The position numbers were made by a program, and so were the translations under genes. A stretch of DNA of 64,000 bases from an uncultured Hyphomicrobiaceae bacterium. Lineage in GTDB: Bacteria > Pseudomonadota > Alphaproteobacteria > Rhizobiales > CALHAX01. The stretch is taken from positions 1 to 64,000 of the forward strand of contig CALHAX010000092.1 in assembly GCA_937931785.1 (NCBI GenBank), given 5' to 3'. Positions 58,722-64,000 of this stretch are shown piece after piece. A model generated the notes under the pieces. It ran no database searches. It saw only the letters and a list, made by a program, of their open reading frames with translations, and was not told the origin of the DNA. Every line of letters starts with the position of its first letter. Position 1 is the stretch's first letter.

Positions 58722-59777
58722 ATGTTAAAGAAACTCATGATCGGCGCCACCGCCGTTGCCGCTCTGGCAGCAACACCTGCCACCGCGCAGGCGCAAACGA
58801 TCAAGGTTCTTGTCGCCCAGGAAGACTGGGACAAGGATTCGCTCAAGCGCGACAACCGCATCCAGCGCGCCGTGCTCAACACCTGGAACAGTACACTCAA
58901 CGCCCCTGCGGTTCTGCACCAGATCAAGCGGTACGGAATCGAAGGCCTCGACGTTTATGACGAGACCGCTGTTTCGCTCAAATTTTACGAACAGGATCGC
59001 GTCCGCCGTCGCGATGAAGAATTGATCTCCCTCGCACGTCAAATCAAGAACCCGCGGATCGACGTCGTTGTGCTTTACACACTTTACGCCCGTGCCGTGA
59101 AGGAGCCGTACACGAACCTGACCAAACTGTTGACCTCGATGAGCTACCGCGCCATCGACACACGCAGCGGCCGCTTTTTCGGTGGCGACAACCTGGATAT
59201 CGATCCGCACGGTGTGGTCATGACCGGTTGCGCAACAAGCCTGAACGGCGTGAAACCCGACGCCCATTGCGTCAAGGAGTTCGTCTCCCGCAACGGTGAG
59301 CGTCTTGCACGCGATGCCGGCAACGCGCTGGCCCTGAAACTGGCGGCCCTTCTTGGCAAGCAGTACGGCAACAAGGACGGTTACGCAGCCGACACGAACG
59401 ACAAGCTCGGTGATGCGGACGGTTACAAGGACGGCGATGCAGGTGTTGAAGGCGGTATAGCCAAGACATCTGTCGGCGGTGGCCAGTGCAAGAACATTCC
59501 AACCACGTTCATCGTCGAGTATCAGGGCTTCACGCCACGTCAGAAGTCGCTGATTGAAGCCAACATGTCGAACTGGCGTTGTGGTCTCGATCTGGATGCA
59601 GCCGTTGGTGGCTCGTCGTTCTCGAACGCGGCTTACGAATACAAGACGCGTCTCAACGAAGGCCAGTTGCTGCGCCAGGTTCGCTTGATGACAGAACTGA
59701 TGGGCATTGTTGCAGACATCCGCAACCAGGGCCGCAACAAGATCGAAGTTCGCGCAGTTGGTCTGCGCGGCAATTAA
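58722..59777 (+). CDS. secreted protein of unknown function
   Basis: Signal peptide 'MLKKLMIGATAVAALAATPATAQAQT'; strong ORF in cluster; no confident domain (possible weak CsgG/FlgT-like resemblance). Confidence 0.8.
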   Translation: MLKKLMIGATAVAALAATPATAQAQTIKVLVAQEDWDKDSLKRDNRIQRAVLNTWNSTLNAPAVLHQIKRYGIEGLDVYDETAVSLKFYEQDRVRRRDEELISLARQIKNPRIDVVVLYTLYARAVKEPYTNLTKLLTSMSYRAIDTRSGRFFGGDNLDIDPHGVVMTGCATSLNGVKPDAHCVKEFVSRNGERLARDAGNALALKLAALLGKQYGNKDGYAADTNDKLGDADGYKDGDAGVEGGIAKTSVGGGQCKNIPTTFIVEYQGFTPRQKSLIEANMSNWRCGLDLDAAVGGSSFSNAAYEYKTRLNEGQLLRQVRLMTELMGIVADIRNQGRNKIEVRAVGLRGN

Positions 59778-59824
59778 GATCCTGAGAACCTGCACATGGG
59801 GTGTGCTCCTTCACCCCGTGTGAC

Positions 59825-59862
59825 CCGTCCGTAACGTTGCCATCAAACGACGTTCCGGACGG
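59825..59862 (+). terminator. Hairpin terminator downstream of the secreted unknown protein
   Basis: 13-bp arms CCGTCCGTAACGT / ACGTTCCGGACGG with one mismatch, followed by CTTTC. Confidence 0.5.
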
Positions 59863-60057
59863 CTTTCGGGATCAGCCACTGATGGGCATTTCCCCTCACT
59901 GCCTGGTCCTGATCAACGAAACAACTGAACGGCTTTTGGGAGCCGGTTTCGTATGGTCAGGGTATTGAATGAGAGAACGTCATGGTATTCTTCACCGCAA
60001 CGCGTTGATTTGAACACTGCGAGTACCTGACACTCTGCAACAGACGACAAACGACGG

Positions 60058-61644
60058 ATGGTTTTGATGACAATGCCTTGGAGAACCCCAGACCAGTTGA
60101 AGATCAGAGGATCAGTCCGCCGGTTCATGACAGCAGCCACTGGCATCGCAATTGCGCTCGGCATGTCAACACCATCTGCAATGGCTGACGGTCACTACAA
60201 GAGCTGGAACAGCATTGAGGACGGATTCGAAAAGGCATCCCGTGAACTGTTGCGCGGTCTGAACGACAACTCCTGCTACGTCTCGCAGGGTGGCAACACG
60301 ATCAAGCTCGCATTTGTCGGCATCCCTCAGAACAACGTACATTTCAGCGATCAGCTACGCGGCAAGCTCAACCGGATCGCCCGTAAATCGATTAGCGAAG
60401 TTGCGTACAACATCAACGTTCTGACACCGCGCGCGTTCAGCACAATTGCAAGTTTGAACCCTGGCGATCCAGTGCAGTTGCGCAAGGCCATCGAACAAAT
60501 CAAGAGCGCACCTCTGACATTCGTCATCACGGCCACGCGTCCAGCAAAGAATATCGCCCAACTGAAGTTCGAGGTTTTCGCCCGCTCAGGCGAAGGCGTG
60601 CAGGTGTGCCCGAAGTCGGATGAAGTGTTCGTGGATCTGGTCCACAGCAAGACAATTCCACCGGAAGAAATTCCAACATCCGGTCAAAAAAAACCAGTCG
60701 TTGTTCAAGCCTGGGCTTTCAAGCATGCCGTGCGTGAAGCGGCGACTGCGATCCAGGAATACAAGTCAGTGGTTGTCGACATTGACTATGCAATGAGCGG
60801 CTCATGCAGCATCCAGCAAAACAGCTCCAACATTTTCCAGAGCGACTACTTTGAAGTTGGACAGGAAAAGGCAGCCGCGCTCTCCGTTGGCGCGAATGAA
60901 TGGCCTCTCCTTGAAACACCGGGTGCCGATACCCCGAAAACCGCTGCGATCCTTAAATTACAGTTTGCGCCGGATCAAAAATACCGTGACCTGTTGCAGC
61001 TCACATTAAAAGTTGTCAGCGGACGCCATACACGCCTCGTCAAATATATGCGCGTCCTGATCGATCCGGACGACCTCGCCGGTTGCCGCAATCTTTCCCG
61101 TGATTTCCTGACCCGGATCATTGAGCAGAGCAAAGCCGCATCAGCTCAGATCAATGTTGCTCCGGCACAAAAGAAGTTCATCGCAAAGAAGGACAATGTG
61201 GTCGTCAACGTCACGATGCGTGCAGACCGCCATCTCTATTGCTGGATCATTTCGCCGGACCGTGAAGCGTATGTGCTCTTCCCGTGGTCCAAGTCACAAG
61301 CGTCAAAGGTATGGAAAAGCGGCGAAACCGCCGTCTATCCCGAAAGCTTCAAGAACCAGGTCGGCACAACGTTCGTAGATCCTAAAGATGGAAAGACGAA
61401 GGTCATCCGGTTGCGTGATGTTGTCTACCCGCACGCCGCCAAGGAGCTGTTCAGTTGCTTTGCCTCGTCAAAACGTTTGCCGGACGAACTTGAGAAAAAA
61501 TGGATCGAGATGCACGCCTTCAACAAGGGTGGCAGCGGAGAGAACGGGTCAATCGACGAGAAGGGTGTAAAGCAGACACTTGCTGCAATGCGCCGCGTTG
61601 AAGGTATCGAAGAGCACTACGCCTGGTTGGAAGCTGTCGAATAA
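60058..61644 (+). CDS. secreted DUF4384-like domain protein
   Basis: Signal-like N-terminus; C-terminal 'VVVNVTMRADRHLYCWIISPDREAYVLFPWSKSQASKVWKSGETAVYPESF' resembles DUF4384; start could be 60058, 60070 or 60127. Confidence 0.8.
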   Translation: MVLMTMPWRTPDQLKIRGSVRRFMTAATGIAIALGMSTPSAMADGHYKSWNSIEDGFEKASRELLRGLNDNSCYVSQGGNTIKLAFVGIPQNNVHFSDQLRGKLNRIARKSISEVAYNINVLTPRAFSTIASLNPGDPVQLRKAIEQIKSAPLTFVITATRPAKNIAQLKFEVFARSGEGVQVCPKSDEVFVDLVHSKTIPPEEIPTSGQKKPVVVQAWAFKHAVREAATAIQEYKSVVVDIDYAMSGSCSIQQNSSNIFQSDYFEVGQEKAAALSVGANEWPLLETPGADTPKTAAILKLQFAPDQKYRDLLQLTLKVVSGRHTRLVKYMRVLIDPDDLAGCRNLSRDFLTRIIEQSKAASAQINVAPAQKKFIAKKDNVVVNVTMRADRHLYCWIISPDREAYVLFPWSKSQASKVWKSGETAVYPESFKNQVGTTFVDPKDGKTKVIRLRDVVYPHAAKELFSCFASSKRLPDELEKKWIEMHAFNKGGSGENGSIDEKGVKQTLAAMRRVEGIEEHYAWLEAVE

Positions 61645-61753
61645 CACAGACAGGATTTGCCTTGCGCTGTCAGTCCGTTACCATTGTGAAAGATGATGCA
61701 ATTCTGGCCCCACAATCTTGTTCGGGTCAGCAACGAGCAGAAAACGGTTTGCC

Positions 61754-63322
61754 ATGAGCGTTTCGGATTTTCTCTGGTCGGAACGATCACGGGGCGAGTT
61801 CGCCGCCCTTTTCGATGATGCGGCCTACAGCGATGCGTTTCGCAAGTCAGTCGCCGACGCGCTTGTTCGTGGTTGGTCCAACAACCGGGACAAACCGTTC
61901 TGGGCCTTGTCGGTTCTTGTTGTTGCGCTCTCTGCGTCCGGCGGCGGTGACGACGGAATGGACATCATCTGGCAAGGTGCCGGTGATGCACGCGAGCAAT
62001 TGATTGCACTGCCAGAGGATGCCCTCAGTCATTTCGACTGCACCGTGCGCGAAGACGACGGCACAATTCTGCTCGGCACACCGGACGGTGATTTCCGCCT
62101 GACGACACACCGCCTGCGTGTTCTGCGCAAGCTCGCAGAATTTTTCCTCTGCTGCGATGAATTCACCCACGCCCAAGACATCATGGGCTTGCTGGCACGC
62201 CTGGCAACAGCAGCACACGACGGAAGCTACGCAGACATCAAGGACGCCACGCGAGAATTCGCGCGGATCGGCTATCGCTTCCGCACGGACAACTTTCTCG
62301 ATGGGCACGCCTCATCGGCCTTCTCGGTGATCAACAGCTACCTTGCCTCCCGCGACTATATTCTCGTCGACGACACCATCTTCGAGTTCTGGGCCGATCC
62401 GGACAACGAACGCTACAAAACTTACGAAGCGACGTACCAGGCCTTTGCGAATTTCGCCGCATCCATGGAGGACGCGCGTGCCACCGATGCCGGTTTCAAG
62501 GCGCAGGACATTCAAGATCCCGCGCTTGCCGGTGCGATGGCCGGACTTGTTGCAAACGACGATCTCGATCTTGATGACGCAACCCAGGATCTCGCAATCC
62601 ATATGGACGGCGAAGACGCATTTGACGAAGACGATCAAATCGTCGAGCGCGCCGCAGAGCCTTCAATCCTCGGAGACGCCAATCTGCGCCTTTTCGGTCA
62701 GAAGGATATCGTTGTTCTGTCTCGACTCGTTGAAATTCAGAACTTCGCGCGCGATCATCGCCTGGCAAGCATGCGCCTTCTCTCCTTTCACCCGATTCAG
62801 TCTGGGATTTCCAATGGACTGCGGACGGGGAAATGGAAGGTCCCGTTGTCGGAACGTGTGACGTGCGAGGAGGCAAAATCGTACGTCCAGATCATCGAGG
62901 ATCTCGACGACTTGCAGACACGCGCCACATCATGGCTTGAGGTGGCATTCGCGCTTGCAAGTAGCGAAGGAGACAAGAGCGGCACGGCCAGTGAGGTCCG
63001 TGAGGCCGGTCTTGCAACCCTCGCAAAGTCTCGATCCAAGGCGCTGCAAAAGGACCCGGAAGCGTTACGCAAGGCGTTTCTGGAAGTCACACCAGCGCTG
63101 ATCCAGGCCCGTGAGTTGTCTGAACGGTTTGCCGGTGTCTTCCGGCGTCTGTTCGATCACGACGACAGCACGGGTAGCGATGAACAGTTCATCTCCGACA
63201 AGGCATTGTTCGCTGCCGAATTCGTTCGCCGCTACATTGAAAGCGGAGACACAGGCAGAATTAACGACGCCTCTTCCATCAGCCCGGATGCGTCCGGAGA
63301 ACAGAAGGGGAGTACGGCATAA
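61754..63322 (+). CDS. hypothetical cytoplasmic protein (acidic, about 522 aa)
   Basis: Long ORF; ATG at 61754; stop overlaps the start of the next gene (TAATG). Confidence 0.8.
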   Translation: MSVSDFLWSERSRGEFAALFDDAAYSDAFRKSVADALVRGWSNNRDKPFWALSVLVVALSASGGGDDGMDIIWQGAGDAREQLIALPEDALSHFDCTVREDDGTILLGTPDGDFRLTTHRLRVLRKLAEFFLCCDEFTHAQDIMGLLARLATAAHDGSYADIKDATREFARIGYRFRTDNFLDGHASSAFSVINSYLASRDYILVDDTIFEFWADPDNERYKTYEATYQAFANFAASMEDARATDAGFKAQDIQDPALAGAMAGLVANDDLDLDDATQDLAIHMDGEDAFDEDDQIVERAAEPSILGDANLRLFGQKDIVVLSRLVEIQNFARDHRLASMRLLSFHPIQSGISNGLRTGKWKVPLSERVTCEEAKSYVQIIEDLDDLQTRATSWLEVAFALASSEGDKSGTASEVREAGLATLAKSRSKALQKDPEALRKAFLEVTPALIQARELSERFAGVFRRLFDHDDSTGSDEQFISDKALFAAEFVRRYIESGDTGRINDASSISPDASGEQKGSTA

Positions 63323-63861
63323 TGGTTACGCTACCGAAAGACACCGAAGTAAATATGGACCTCGCCATCGAGCGGTTCGGCGATGCGGAAGCTCGCGACA
63401 GCCTTGTGCGCGACAGTCGCGCATCAAACACGGCGACACTGAGCATCCACGACCTGAAACGGGCCGTGCTGGAAGGCCGTCCACTTGGCGCACTGGGCGA
63501 TAGTAACGTGGTTCCGTTCCGCGCGGTGCAACTCTATCGTACAATGCTGGCACGCCAGTCGCTTGGATATTCACAGATGGCCCGCGCTGCGCGGACGACT
63601 GAAGACATGCGGCGCCAGGTTGGCGATTTCGAATTGAACGTCGTCACGGACGATGACGCGATTTTCCTTATGATCGAGCCTGTCAATACAGTTGTCCCAA
63701 CAACATTGACCCTCATCAACGACGATGGCCGCATGCAGGTCGTAAAGTTGCCAGAACCGGTCGGCGGTGTGCAGCAGGTCGGGTTTCCAACCGGCGAAGC
63801 AGATACGAACGATTTGCTTGAGCTGCTTCAGGATCCTGCCACGTCAATCTTCATCGGTTGA
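63322..63861 (+). CDS. hypothetical protein, translationally coupled to the upstream gene
   Basis: 179 aa; start overlaps the upstream stop (TAATG); no recognised domain. Confidence 0.75.
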   Translation: MVTLPKDTEVNMDLAIERFGDAEARDSLVRDSRASNTATLSIHDLKRAVLEGRPLGALGDSNVVPFRAVQLYRTMLARQSLGYSQMARAARTTEDMRRQVGDFELNVVTDDDAIFLMIEPVNTVVPTTLTLINDDGRMQVVKLPEPVGGVQQVGFPTGEADTNDLLELLQDPATSIFIG

Positions 63862-64000
63862 CGCGCCTTTCATTGTTACCGTGTAGTGCGATGTCTCGAA
63901 GACACCGCAAACGCTGTGATACGGTGCCAGGAGCGTGACAACGCGTGGTTCGGCATCTGAAGGGAGCCAAGGGAGTTTTGAACGATCGCCGCACGATTGT

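Noticed and set aside
58725-59795. 356 aa minus-strand ORF almost exactly opposite the secreted protein at 58722-59777
   Set aside because: The plus-strand ORF has a proper signal peptide and terminator; the antisense product looks like a shadow translation.

Overview
The window looks like an alphaproteobacterial chromosome segment. About 42 protein-coding genes are well supported. I found no rRNA, tRNA, CRISPR array, transposase or phage module. Main blocks: (1) 0.2-16.9 kb: MscS channel, orphan fused betaine/proline-type ABC permease, GMC oxidoreductase, GST, divergent P450-like protein, adenylate-cyclase/AAA/TPR regulator, di-heme cytochrome, Crp-type and LuxR-type regulators. (2) 17.5-27.3 kb: TonB receptor, assimilatory sulfite reductase/siroheme operon with a DUF934-ferredoxin reductase fusion and a divergent Lrp/AsnC regulator, and glnS. 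(3) 27.4-37 kb: corrinoid methyltransfer island with two MttB-superfamily proteins, a corrinoid protein, a homocysteine methyltransferase and an Fe-S protein. (4) 37-42 kb: amidase, PAS-GGDEF-PilZ protein, O-antigen ligase-like protein. (5) 42-52.4 kb: amine-catabolism-like locus with a kinase-LytM-aminotransferase triple fusion. (6) 52.5-63.9 kb: envelope-type cluster with a secreted caspase-like protease, an animal-type haem peroxidase, a Tyr/His/Lys-rich OmpA protein, a DUF4384-like protein and several unknown proteins. Block 6 is my best candidate for an undescribed system. A 95-bp dispersed palindromic repeat occurs at least three times, and several intergenic dyads look like operators. 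All family calls come from reading motifs by eye; no database search was run.
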